A stretch of 64,000 nucleotides of DNA, taken from the NCBI RefSeq assembly GCF_024679095.1, contig NC_066513.1, forward strand, positions 7,300,023 to 7,364,022, in the 5' to 3' direction. Each line of letters opens with the position of its first letter. The first letter of the stretch is position 1. The notes beneath the pieces were generated by a model that had not been told where the DNA came from, searched no databases, and saw only the letters and a list, made by a program, of their open reading frames with translations. This document shows, one piece after another, positions 50,230 through 61,077 of this stretch. This DNA comes from Eriocheir sinensis (lineage: Eukaryota > Arthropoda > Malacostraca > Decapoda > Varunidae). The translations under genes and the position numbers were made by a program.

Positions 50230-53104
50230 CTAGTTAATATTAAGTTCAAGGAAGTGACGGTCGAGTTTGTTTTTAAAGGAGTCAATCGTGTTACACTGGA
50301 CCACTGATGGTGGGAGCTTATTCCATTCTCGCACTACAACGTTGGTGAAGAAAAATTTGGTGCAGTCTGAAATTACTTGTCTACATTTGAGTTTTGTGCC
50401 ATTGTTCCTCGTTCGCAAAGTGTCATCGATCATAAACAATTTTGATCTGTCTACATTCGTGAAACCATTAAGTATTTTAAAACATTCGATCAGTTTTCCT
50501 CGGAGGCGAAGTTTCTCAAGAGAGAACATGTTAAGGGTGGAAAGCCTTTCTTCGTAGGATTTGTTGCGCAAGGAAGGGATCATTTTTGTTGCTCGACGCT
50601 GAACACCTTCTAGTTTAGCAATGTCCTTTGCATGGTGGGGAGACCAAAACTGTACCGCATATTCCAAGTGGGGTCTGACTAAACTATTGTAGAGCGGAAG
50701 TATTACATCTTTATTTTTGAATAAAAAGTTTCTTTTAATGAAGCCCAACATTCTGTTCGCTTTATTTGCTGCATCGATGCGTTGGTGTGAGAATTTGAGG
50801 TTTGACGCGATTTTAATCCCCAGGTCCTTAACGCATTGAACGCTTGTGAGTTTAACGCCGCGTATTTCGTAATCGAACTTCTTATTTTTTGTTCCAACTT
50901 GAAGGACCTGTCACTTGTCTACGTTAAAAGGCATCTCCCATTTATCCGACCAAGCTGAAATTTTGTGCAAATCCTCTTGGAGGCTTTGCCTGTCTTCGTC
51001 AGTGAGAACCGAGTTACCGATCTTTGTGTCGTCTGCAAATTTACTAACGCGATTACTGAGTCCAACATCCACGTCGTTGATGTAAATAATGAAGAGCACT
51101 GGGCCAAGAACCGAGCCCTGAGGGACGCCACTAGTGACCGGCGCCCACTCTGAGTTAAATCCGTCAATCACAACTCTTTGTTGTCTGTTGCTCAAGCAAT
51201 TCGCGATCCATTGGTTTACTTGACCGTCAATGCCTATTTGCTTTAATTTATAAAGTAATTTATGATGTGGGACTTTATCAAACGCTTTCTGGAAATCAAG
51301 ATAGACTACGTCCACTGATTTGGTTACGTCATAAATTGAGAAGAGATCGTTATAAAAGGTCAGTAGGTTTGACAGGCAGGATCTTTTGTTACGGAAGCCA
51401 TGTTGTGAATCCCAATTAATGAGTGGCTTCCGAGGTAACTCACAATTTTGTCTCTAATTATGCTCTCGAGTAGCTTACCTACAATTGAAGTTAGACTAAT
51501 GGGTCGGTAGTTACCTGGTATTTTTTTGTCTCCTTTCTTAAAAATCGGTGTTACGTTAGCCTTTTTCCAATCCGAAGGGACGATGCCTTGTCGCAAGGAC
51601 ATATTGAATACGGTAGTGAGGGAGGAGACTATTTCGCTCTTTGTTTCTTTAAGCAGTATAGGATATACTTTGTTGGGTCCGGGACTTTTATTTGTTTTAA
51701 GTGAATGGAGAGCTTTAAGGACTTCATCGGTTGTTATTTCAAAATTAGGCAATGCATGCTCGAGATTTACAATAGTACTGGTGTTGGTGGTAGCGAGAGG
51801 AAGACTGTTAGTATTAAACACCGAGGAAAAGTAATTGTTTAAGAGGTTTGCAATGTGTTGGCTGTCAGTCACTAGTGCACCGTCGCTGTTTGTTAAAGGT
51901 CCAATACCACTTTTGATCGCCTTTCTGTTGTTTATGTAACTGAAGAAAGATTTCGGATTATTTTTACAGTTGGCTGCAATATTTTCTTCATATCTACGCT
52001 TTGCCTGACCTACTAGTCTTTTACTCGTCGCCTGGCATCATTATAAAGTCTAATGTTTTCGGGCGTGCTTTGTTCTTTCTTTAACCTGTAAAACAATTTT
52101 CTCTCATTGACTGATTGTTTAATTTCGCTATTAAACCACGGTGGGCTTTTATTAGTGTTAATTCGCTTCTCGCACAAGGGGACGAATGTGTTCTGCTGAG
52201 TGAGTACGTGATTTTTAAGGCTTAGCCAGGCTTCATCTACGTTGCCGTCATCTGATAGTTGTATTTCTGTTAGTTTTTGTCGGATTTCTACGAAGTTAGC
52301 TCTTTTGAAATTGGGCACCTTTACTTTATTTTCAGTCACTGATGATTGAGCTCTAATGTCGACGCGCACAAATTTATGATCGCAAGAACCGAGGTGTTCT
52401 CCTACCGTGACACTACTGACTAGGTTATCTTGGGTCGTTATAACAAGGTCGAGTATATTATTTTGTCGAGTTGGCTCAGAAACCATTTGGCTGAGATGAT
52501 TTTCTTCTAGAAATTCGATCATTCTATGTGACTCGCCTTCTGTACCTGACAGTGTCGCCCAGTCGATATGGGGGAGATTAAAGTCTCCTAATATCAGTGA
52601 GTCGTTGTTATTAAGTGACTGCCTTAAGACGCTGTACATTTCAAGGTCGTCATCGAGTGATTGCCCGGGAGGTCTGTAGGTGACAGATATATTTAAATTG
52701 ACTTTTGCAATGTTTACTCGCACGCACAAATGTTCAACGTTACTGTTTCCCGGTGTTTTGTCAGTGGGTTGCAAATAGCTTTTGACATAAAGGGCGACGC
52801 CACCGCCTTTACGGTTTACACGATCTTTGTTGAAGAGTCTGTAGCCATCTATGTTGTATTCGGAACTTAAATCAATATTTGTGGTGTCGATAAATGTTTC
52901 GGTTATAGCAATTATGTCAAAATTTTCTGTTAAAGCAAGACATCTCAGCTCATCAAATTTGTTTCTTAGGCTACGCGCATTGAAACTAAGGATTTTTAGG
53001 TTATCTAGAGGCTTGGTAATAGAGGTGGTGGTACTTGCGGGATCACGGTTACGGGTTTGTTGCGATGCACGGTGTCTATTTACACGGGCGGGGTGGAGGG
53101 ACAT
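50230..53104 (-). pseudogene. CR1-like LINE ORF2: endonuclease and reverse transcriptase
   Basis: From ATG 53104: LKILSFNARSLRNKFDEL, IIAITETFID (catalytic Glu), GGGVALYVKSYL, LILGDFNLPHIDW and LGSCDHKFVRVDI make a complete endonuclease. RT follows with KANVTPIFKKGDKKIPGNYR, VVYLDFQKAFDKVPHH, SGVPQGSVLGPVLFIIYIND, SKFADDTKIG (catalytic Asp pair) and the tail VREWNKLPPSVV, stopping at 50230. The frame is broken near 52018 (one T fewer than the sister copy), near 51418 (one C fewer) and by a stop at about 50911. Its sister at 59098-61077 is open in the same region, so the breaks are local to this copy or its assembly. Confidence 0.9.
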
Positions 53105-54161
53105 GGCCGTGACTCGTTTTTTGCTCGGATGACACGTACTGCTTCGTTGAGGAGCCTTCCGAATCTGGCTGCCCCGATGGGAGAAAGGTGCAATCCGTCC
53201 CTGTGGAAGAGCTCACTTTGTCCATAGAAATTGTCCCATGCGTTGAAGAACTCCACGTCAAGCTCCCTACAAAGAGTCTGTAAGCGGTTGTTTAGGCTGA
53301 AGGCCTTACTGAAAAAGTCGCTCTCCGCCCAAGTCCGTGGTAGAACTCCTGAAATCAAAATGTTAGGGGATTTAGACTTATACTGCTGGATGAGCCTACG
53401 GTACTTCTCCAGGAGTTCCTCAGACCGGGTCGTGGTTACGTCGTTCGTACCTGTGTGAATAACAAACAGTGAATCATTAGTAGCCTGGGGGAGATCTCCT
53501 CAAGAGCAGCAGTTATATCGTCGATCCCAGCACCAGGATAGCAATAGTTCCGTCATCGACGAGGAACTCTGCCGCAGAACTCAACGACCTGCTGGCGAAT
53601 CATGGAGTCACCCACCAGGAAGGTGCTCTCCTGCTCGTCCTCCTCCTCCAGAATGGCAAACCTGTTGAAGCAATGAACAGGATAAATCGCTTGTCTGGCT
53701 GGTTTGGCTCCTCCATTCACGACGGTGAAGCCATCATGGGCGGTGCCACTAGCATCCTCCCGTTGCGTGGTGTTGTCCGCTGGTGTCGACGGTACCGCTG
53801 AGGGCAAGGGGGCGGTTGGAGAAGGGTTTGTCACCACAGCAACGTTAGCCTGGATGAATTCCTGGAAGGAGGCAACAGTGCGAGAAAGCTCTATTATTTT
53901 ATTCTGACCTGCTTCCATCTTCTCTTCTTGCTCCTGCAGTCTTGTCTCGAGATGCTGCCTGGTGAGAGAAAGCTCTATTATTTTATTCTGACCTGCTTCC
54001 ATCTTCTCCTCCTGCTCCTGCAGTCTTGTCTCGAGATGCTGCCTGGAGAGACAGTCGACAGACAGCAGAACGCCCTGTAAAAAAGTGAGCTGAGAAGCTA
54101 CCGTTACAAGTACTGCACTTCTTAGGCGCCATCTTAGCTGAAATGAAAGAGATAAAAACAC
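53080..54161 (-). pseudogene. CR1-like LINE ORF1: coiled coil plus SGNH esterase
   Basis: From ATG 54132 one frame begins MAPKKCSTCNG, a zinc-finger-like start; a shift at the six-base T run near 54075 leads into the coiled-coil frame. That frame has a duplicated segment of about 27 residues (RQHLETRLQEQEEKMEAGQN..). The SGNH (GDSL) hydrolase blocks follow: FLVGDSMIRQQV (block I, about 53610), a second frameshift near 53490, IHTGTND (block III, about 53450) and RDGLHLSPIGAARF (block V with Asp and His, about 53190). An esterase in ORF1 is a known trait of CR1-type LINEs. The stop is at 53080, overlapping the ORF2 start at 53104. Confidence 0.8.
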
Positions 54162-54689
54162 AGAGTGAAGGGGATTAGGAAAGGGGGTGAGGTGTGTGAG
54201 AGGTAGTTTAGTAATGGAGGAAAAGTGAGAGAGAGGAGGAGTAGGAAGGGATGTGAGGTGAGTAAAGAGGGGGAAAGAGAGGCGGTGAGTGAGGTGTGTG
54301 AGATCAAGGAGGGTTAGGAAATAGGTGAGGTGGGAGAGAGGAGGAGTAGGAAGGGATGTGAGGTGAGTGAGGTGTGTGAGAACAAGAAGGGTTAAGAAAG
54401 AGGCGAGGTAAGGTGGGTGAAGGGATGGGTAAATAGGATGTGAGGTAAGGTGAGTGAGGGGGGGAGGGCTTAGAAATATGTGGAGGTGAGGGAGGAGTAG
54501 GAAGGGCTAATCCTCTAGGCCCAGGGGATGAGGAGGAGCAAAAGGGATGTGAGGTGAGCGAGGGTGGGGGGGGGGGGGGGCTTAGGTGAGGTGAGGGAAA
54601 GGGGTGTAGGAAGTGTTAATCCTCTTGGGGATTTAAAGAGGGTGTAGTGAGGAGGAGCAGATTGAATCCTCAGGGAATTCAAGGAATGA

Positions 54690-55060
54690 GTTGTCGACAC
54701 ACCCAAATCACGCGTGAAGCACTCGGGAACACAACAACACACTCGGAACACACGAAACACTCAGAAACCCAAGTACAAGCACGAGTAAACACCCTCAAAT
54801 CACTCGCAAAAACACCGGAAACACAACAGCACACTCAAAACACTCTGAGACCCACGCAGAACACTCGAAAACAGTCAATCACACGCAAAAACACCGGAAA
54901 CAAAACAGCACACTCAAAACACTCTGAAACCCACGCAGTCAAATCACACGCAAAAACAACGGAAACACAACACACTTGAATCACTCTGAAACCCACGCAG
55001 AACACCTGGAAACAGCCAGATCACACGCAAAAACACCGGAAACACAAATCACAGAGGCAA
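54690..55060 (-). repeat. Tandem repeat in the LINE 5' region
   Basis: About four imperfect units of roughly 80-90 bp, each with caaaaacaccggaaacacaa, cactctgaaacccacgcag and aacactcgaaaac. It probably belongs to the CR1-like element's 5' untranslated region; 54180-54640 is a separate purine-rich repeat. Confidence 0.6.
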
Positions 55061-55308
55061 CCACAGGCAGACACACTCGCAGAAACCATAAGCGAACACA
55101 CACCAAACACGTGTCGGGAAATCACAGGCAACACACAAAGTCCACAAGCGAGAACACACAAACGCACGTGAAAGCAAACGCAATCCCAAGAGCACGACGA
55201 AAACACAGGGCTGACAAGGTGTGGAGCGCGGGCAAGCGAGGTTGTGGAGCGCAGCGGGGTGAGGTCACGTCCTTCTCTCAGCAGAGGTCGGGTGTGAATG
55301 AAGAGGTC

Positions 55309-55370
<62 letters not shown>

Positions 55371-55657
55371 ATCCATATCACCGAGATATCCGTTCAGGCA
55401 CTCAGCCACCCCTATTGTTGAGTAGCGTGGCAGCGTGGGTACTGTATTGTTGTTCAAGTGGCGCGCGGGAAGGACTGAGCTCAGCTGTGTGGCCGCGACG
55501 CCGTGTGAGTCCAGTTGCGTGAGACATCTGGTGGCCACTCCATAAAATATTGCGTATAAGTGAAAAAACGTGTAAATTAAATATTTATTTGGATTTTGGA
55601 CCCCGCGTTATTTAAAAAAACGCGTAAACCAAACTCGCGTAAATCGAGAGTTACCTG

Positions 55658-55795
55658 TATTACTGTGTGGGTGTGGGTGTTAGTGTCCATCTATTACTGT
55701 GTGGGTGTGGGTGTTAGTGGCCCATCTATTACTGTGTGGGTGTGGGTGTTAGTGGCCCATCTATTACTGTGTGGGTGTAGGTGTTACTGATAGGT
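55658..55795. repeat. 35-bp minisatellite, distal block
   Basis: Four units (tattactgtgtgggtgtggg..) continuing the array of 46050-49304 after the Tigger insertion. Confidence 0.9.
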
Positions 55796-56371
55796 GCTAC
55801 ACTTCCACTCGCGGTAGGTAGACAGGGGCTGCCAAGTATAGGTCAGTGGGCTTTTTGCGAACCCCTTACGTTCTTATATTCTTACTAAACACCGCCCGGG
55901 GTTAAATTAGTCATATATTCAACGTTCTTGTCATCAAATATATCTTAAAGTTTGATAATAAATGTATATACTGTATATCCATCATTATTTGGCAGCCTAA
56001 TGGATAGTTATATAACGAACCCTAGCCTCACTGTCCAGATTATTTGCATATTCACTTAGATTGTGTCATGAAGACGGGAGGCACGGGCCACCCATCATCA
56101 GGGGGCAGGGGCTCAGCTGATCGCTCGTGCCTCCCAAAATGGCTGACAGTTGTTTTTCCTAAAACAAAAGCGAAGCGGTGTGACGTCAGTGCAACCCCTC
56201 TCTGTCACAGGCTACGTGGGTTACTGAGTGCCTATACGTACGGAGACAGTGTCTGATTGTAAGACTAATAATAATCCCCTGTCACCGTCTTACGGCACAT
56301 TCCAACGGCTGGTGATCAAATGATGGTAAAGTATAAGGGAGTAACGGCCGGTGGATTGGCGACTCCTGTTG
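55796..56371. other. Unassigned DNA
   Basis: No gene. 56091-56215 contains a CRE-like tgtgacgtca and an inverted relative of 45928-46012. ccttacgttcttatattctta at 55865 recurs at 58177. Confidence 0.3.
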
Positions 56372-56620
56372 ATGCAGACACAAGTATACGTACTGTCTCT
56401 CATTTATTTTCCCAGAGCTCGTTGGCTGCTGCCTCCCAGCTGGCTGTTAGAGGAAGGTGTGCTGCAGGTCTGACACAAGTGTGCTCAGTTTCAATGGACG
56501 ACCCGTATGACTGTGAAACAGAAATACAAAAGAGAGCGTCTGCCAGCGTTTGAAGAGCGCGGCGAAAACAGGGCCAATAATGGCGTCCAAATCTTAGATT
56601 GTCGGGACTCTCTATCAAGC
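56372..56620. repeat. Single arm of the foldback family of 26201-26750
   Basis: Shares ttggctgctgcctcccagc, ctgacacaagtgtgctcagt, gacccgtatg and ggccaataatggcgtccaaa with the right arm at 26470-26690. Confidence 0.85.
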
Positions 56621-56624
56621 GACT

Positions 56625-57002
56625 CTAGTATCGGTATCAGCTGAGAAGTGAGTATCGGTATAGATATCGATATCGGCGGAAAAGCAAGTATCGGCATCGG
56701 TATCAGCTGAGAAGTGAGTATCGGTATCGATATTGGTATCGGCGGAAAAGCAAGTATCGGCATCGGTATCAGCTGAGAAGTGAGTATCGGTATCGGTATC
56801 GGCGGAAAAGCAAGTATCGATCGGTATTGGTTAAAAAAGTGTCAGTATCGGTATCGGCTAAAAATGAGTTTCTGTATCGGAAAATTAAGAGTATCGGTAT
56901 CAGGATCATTATCGGTATCGACTGAAAAGTGAGTATCGGTATCGGTTAAAAAGATCGAGGGAATCGGTTTCGGACAACATTGTGATATCGGCACATCTCT
57001 AG
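56625..57002. repeat. TATCGG-rich tandem repeats
   Basis: Three to four units of about 60 bp (gagtatcggtatcg.., ggcggaaaagcaagtatcgg, catcggtatcagctgagaag), then more degenerate copies, ending atatcggcacatctcta. On the - strand the latter reads tagagatgtgccgatat, a hAT-like terminus. Confidence 0.7.
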
Positions 57003-57329
57003 TTTTACCCACCACCGACTCAAGGGTCAATGCGACGGAGATAAGCACCGAAGCCCCGCGCAGTTGTACCCTAAACTTTTGTGTGTCCGAGTTGTGGACT
57101 TTTGGAGATGATTAACTTGCGAATGAACTGTGATTGTTGTATCCATTGGCGGGCTGTGGATACAGTGGTTAATAAAAGAAAAGGAACATTAGTTATTGAA
57201 ATTACAGCAAAATGAAGATAGATTGCTTTAATATATGCTGTCAAGGTGAACTTTCTGCTGCTGCACACACCTGACAGTCCTTGCATAACAAAAACAATGA
57301 ACAGCTGGCAACACAGAGTTGGTGGGAGT

Positions 57330-57342
57330 CTATTTTTATAAC
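57330..57342 (+). promoter_or_regulatory. Possible TATA-like box of the aminotransferase gene
   Basis: atttttataaccc about 150 bp upstream of the first candidate start codon. Speculative; no transcript start can be seen from sequence. Confidence 0.2.
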
Positions 57343-57481
57343 CCTATTATTTACTGCTCCGGGTTGCTCTGAAGGCACACCGGCACAAGGGTCTGTCGTA
57401 GAGGGTCTTGTACGGCTGTTGCTATCGAGGATCATCGCCAAGGAGAGGGAGAGAGGAGAAAAAAGAAAAAAAGAAAAGAAA

Positions 57482-57721
57482 ATGCTGTGGTGCTGGCGAC
57501 TGAACTGTATTACCAAGCACTGGCAACAACACGGCGCGCAGTGTTTGCTCAACCTTCGTAGTGGTAGAACGTACGTCACTTTGCTCTGCACCATGGCGGG
57601 AAATACCGGTGAAAAGGTCATTAATTTGGACAACATGAATGCCCAGGTCAAGAAGATGGAGTACGCGGTGAGGGGGCCGCTGGTCATCCGCGCCACGGCC
57701 ATTGAAAAGGAGTTACAAGCG
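57482..57721 (+). CDS. GPT: Alanine aminotransferase, first coding exon
   Basis: The exon encodes LDNMNAQVKKMEYAVRGPLV and IRATAIEKELQA, the conserved N-terminal block of eukaryotic alanine aminotransferase (pyridoxal-phosphate enzyme, alanine + 2-oxoglutarate to pyruvate + glutamate). It ends after codon GCG at 57721, and gtgaga follows as a phase-0 splice donor. Two in-frame starts exist. ATG 57482 gives a 37-residue leader (MLWCWRLNCITKHWQQHGAQ..) with Arg/Lys/His and no acidic residue, like a mitochondrial presequence. ATG 57593 lies in a strong context (caccATGG) and would give a cytosolic form (MAGNTGEKV..). Later exons, including the PLP-lysine region, are not in the window. The intron is at least 6.3 kb and full of transposons. 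Confidence 0.88.
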
Positions 57722-57734
57722 GTGAGACAAACTT

Positions 57735-57935
57735 TCCATGTCTCAAACTTTTTCTCCTCTTTTTCCTCTTTTTCTCCTTCCCTTTTTTCCTACTTTCCTT
57801 CTTTTTCTCTTTCTTTCCTTATTTCTCCATTCCTCTTTTTCTCCTCTTTTCCTACTTTCCATCTTTTTCTCCTTTATTCGTTTTCTCCTTCCTTTTCCTT
57901 CTTTTCATTTTTTTCTCCTTCCCTCTCGTCTCGGC
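57735..57935. repeat. CT-rich low-complexity tract in intron 1
   Basis: tttctcc/ttcctt repeats right after the splice donor. The reading frame continuing through it is not exonic. Confidence 0.85.
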
Positions 57936-58235
57936 CTCAAACTTTTTTCTTCACTAACGCAAAAGTTTTCTTGTTATTGTATTATGTTATTGCTCTTACT
58001 GACGTGACTAACCATCTTTGGCGCCTCTGTTTTCATATGTTTTCTACTAACCTTTAAAGAAACCTCCTGGAAAACTAAAGGAAAGTACACAAACTTAGGA
58101 AAGAAGGAAAAAAAACATCCCTAAAGACACTGAAGAAGCCATAGGAGGGACGAGCACACTCACCGGCCTCTTTCAGACTCCTTACGTTCTTATGTTCTTA
58201 AATGCAAGGAAAGTGTATGATTTTGTTGAATGATG

Positions 58236-58497
58236 CAGGACAGACCAATGCTTACACACACACATGGGCCAGATGACACACCCCTTAGCTAAACCTGTGC
58301 CCTTGTGTTCTAGTCTGCCCTGTTATTTCAGTCACAACATCCACATTACATCCCATTTCTATGCCCTGTTAGACTATGACCCTGGTTAGACCCTGTGCCT
58401 GCCTGACTATGCAGGCAGGCCAATGCTTCCCACACACGTAGGCCTAGCAACGCACCCCTTAGCAAAACCTCTGCCCTTGTGTTCCAGAATGCCGGTC
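58236..58497 (+). repeat. Diverged tandem units, copies 1 and 2
   Basis: gaccaatgcttacacacaca .. cccttgtgttctag and gccaatgcttcccacacacg .. cccttgtgttccag are two units of about 170 bp. A third, split by the Harbinger-like element, is at 62190-62244 plus 63632-63660. Confidence 0.65.
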
Positions 58498-58884
58498 AGG
58501 GTCAACTCGCCCATTGCCAACTCGGCCCATGACCAAGTCGGACCATTGCATACCAACTCGGCCCATTGCTATTCAACAACGAAACGGCTGCTAGATATTA
58601 CAATATTTAATGAAATTTAATCTATTCTCTTCAAGTGCACAATGTTTATTTACACAGTACAGTAATTAAGCTGCAGTCAGTTGCTAAAAAACAAAATTAA
58701 TAAAAATAGAATAGAGGAGAACAGTTTATTGATGAAAATTACAACATAGGAGGAGGACGTATCATGCCTGTCCAAACCCTAGTCAATACAAGAGATATGT
58801 ATAACACATACACCATACCTTCCCATCTGAGAGGAGATGCACTTGCAAAGTTACTAGTTTGGCCTCGCCAATGAGTAATTTTAT

Positions 58885-61012
58885 GATTTACATAGAAAAT
58901 CAGACCACACAGACCCCAAGGTCCTGACTAGGTGGTCTGTCCTTAAACCTAAGTGATTTTACATTAATCAGATGGCTCCAAAACATTGCTTTTCTACTCT
59001 AGTTAATATTAAGTTCAAGGAAGTGACGGTCGAGCTTGTTTTTAAAGGAGTCAATCGTGTTACACTGGACCACTGATGGTGGGAGCTTATTCCATTCTCA
59101 CACTACAACGTTGGTGAAGAAAAATTTGGTGCAGTCTGAATTTACTTGTCTACATTTGAGTTTTGTGCCATTGTTCCTCGTTCGCAAAGTGTCATCGATC
59201 ATAAACAATTTTGTTCTGTCTACATTCGTGAAGCCATTAAGTATTTTAAAACATTCAATCAGTTTTCCTCGGAGGCGGCGTTTCTCAAGAGAGAACATGT
59301 TAAGGGTGGAAAGCCTTTCTTCGTAGGATTTGTTGCGCAAGGAAGGGATCATTTTTGTTGCTCGATGCTGAACACCTTCTAGTTTAGCAATGTCCTTTGC
59401 ATGGTGGGGAGACCAAAACTGTACCGCATATTCCAAGTGGGGTCTGACTAAACTATTGTAGAGCGGAAGTATTACATCTTTATTCTTGAATAAAAAGTTT
59501 CTTTTAATGAAGCCCAACATTCTGTTCGCTTTATTTGCTGCATCGATGCATTGATGTGAGAATTTGAGGTTTGACGCGATTTTAATCCCCAGGTCCTTAA
59601 CGCATTGAACGCTTGTGAGTTTAACGCCGCGTATTTCGTAATCGAACTTCTTATTTTTTGTTCCAACTTGAAGGACCTGGCACTTGTCTACGTTAAAGGC
59701 CATCTCCCATTTATCTGACCAAGCTGAAATTTTGTGCAAATCCTCTTGGAGGCTTTGCCTGTCTTCGTCAGTGAGAACCGAGTTACCAATCTTTGTGTCA
59801 TCTACAAATTTACTAATGTGATTGTTGAGTCCAACATCCATGTCGTTGATGTAAATAATGAAGAGCACTGGGCCAAGAACCGAGCCCTGAGGGACGCCAC
59901 TAGTGACCGGCGCCCACTCTGAGTTAAATCCGTCAATCACAGCTCTTTGTTGTCTGTTGCTCAACCAATTCGCGATCCATTGGTTTACTTGACCGTCAAT
60001 GCCTATTTGCTTTAATTTATAAAGTAATTTATGATGTGGGACTTTATCAAACGCTTTCTGGAAATCAAGATAGACTACGTCCACTGATTTGGTTACGTCA
60101 TAAATTGAGAAGAGATCGTTATAAAAGGTCAGTAGGTTTGACAGGCAGGATCTTTTATTACGGAAGCCATGTTGTGAATCCCCAATTAATGAGTGGCTTA
60201 CGAGGTAACTCACAATTTTGTCTCTAATTATGCTCTCGAGTAGCTTACCTACAATTGAAGTTAGACTAATGGGTCGGTAGTTACCTGGTATTTTTTTGTC
60301 TCCTTTCTTAAAAATCGGTGTCACGTTAGCCTTTTTCCAATCCGAAGGGACGATGCCTTGTCGCAAGGACATATTGAATACGGTAGTGAGGGAGGAGAGT
60401 ATTTCGCTCTTTGTTTCTTTAAGCAGTATAGGATATACCTTGTCGGGTCCGGGACTTTTATTTGTTTTAAGTGAATGGAGAGCTTTAAGGACTTCATCGG
60501 TTGTTATTTTAAAATTAGGCAATGCATGCTCGAGATTTACAATAGTACTGGTGTTGGTGGTAGCGAGAGGAAGACTGTTAGTATTAAACACCGAGGAAAA
60601 GTAATTGTTTAAGAGGTTTGCAATGTGTTGGCCGTCAGTCACTAGTGCACCGTCGCTGTTTGTTAAAGGTCCAATACCACTTTTGATCACCTTTCTGTTG
60701 TTTATGTAACTGAAGAAAGATTTCGGATTATTTTTACAGTTGGCTGCAATATTTTCTTCATATCTACGCTTTGCCTGACCTACTAGTCTTTTTACTCGTC
60801 GCCTGGCATCATTATAAAGTCTAATGTTTTTGGGCGTGCTTTGTTCTTTCTTTGACCTGTAAAACAATTTTCTCTCATTGACTGATTGTTTAATTTCGCT
60901 ATTAAACCACGGTGGGCTTTTATTTGTGTTAATTCGCTTCTCGCACAAGGGGACAAATGTGTTCTGCTGAGTGAGTAAGTGATTTTTAAAGCTTAGCCAG
61001 GCTTCATCTATG
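58885..61012 (-). mobile_element. CR1-like LINE, 5'-truncated copy inside the MULE
   Basis: Nearly identical to 50105-52230 of the first copy; 5' truncated at cttcatcta (61012). The 3' end gatttacatag is followed by a MULE-side sequence without the second 10-bp unit. Confidence 0.9.
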
Positions 61013-61077
61013 AGCAAGTAAAAGCTGAGTTGTCCTTTGCGTGCCTTCCTATTTAGCCTATTATGCCAACCTTCCAA
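59098..61077 (-). pseudogene. MULE/LINE fusion frame: LINE reverse transcriptase
   Basis: 659 codons open from the MULE end (EGWHNRLNRKARKGQLSFYL) directly into LINE ORF2 (DEAWLSFKNHLLTQQNTFVP). The RT domain is complete: IFKKGDKKIPGNYRPISLTS, VYLDFQKAFDKVPHH, SGVPQGSVLGPVLFIIYIND and SKFVDDTKIG, where the usual FADD has become FVDD but both Asp remain. It stops at 59098 where the sister copy has Arg before EWNKLPPS (CGA to TGA). The LINE endonuclease is missing. No start codon or promoter is evident, so translation is doubtful. Confidence 0.85.

Larger units (their letters stand above)
50105..55305 (-). mobile_element. CR1-like LINE, nearly full length
   Basis: It comprises a 5' region (about 54165-55305) with tandem repeats, ORF1, ORF2 overlapping it slightly, and a 3' end with two ctatgtaaat units next to family F sequence (cagtggag). 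CR1/L2-type LINEs end in short tandem repeats rather than poly(A). A 5'-truncated sister copy lies at 58885-61012. Confidence 0.85.
49307..55657. mobile_element. Tigger/pogo-like element, family F, carrying a LINE
   Basis: Left CAGGTAACTCTCGATTTACG and right CGTAAATCGAGAGTTACCTG are perfect inverted repeats flanked by TA, inserted in the minisatellite (..catcta / tattactg..). Without inserts the element is under 700 bp and matches 15286-15804. Inserts are an unassigned segment at about 49411-50085 (starting ccgtattttgcggcgtatag) and the CR1-like LINE at 50105-55305. Confidence 0.9.

Noticed and set aside
57281..57481. Coding extension upstream of the aminotransferase leader
   Set aside because: The frame is open but has no ATG before 57482 and no conservation I can recognise; treated as 5' UTR.
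57738..58057. Exonic continuation of the aminotransferase ORF (Phe/Ser-rich)
   Set aside because: It lies after a splice donor and is CT-rich low complexity with no similarity to the enzyme.
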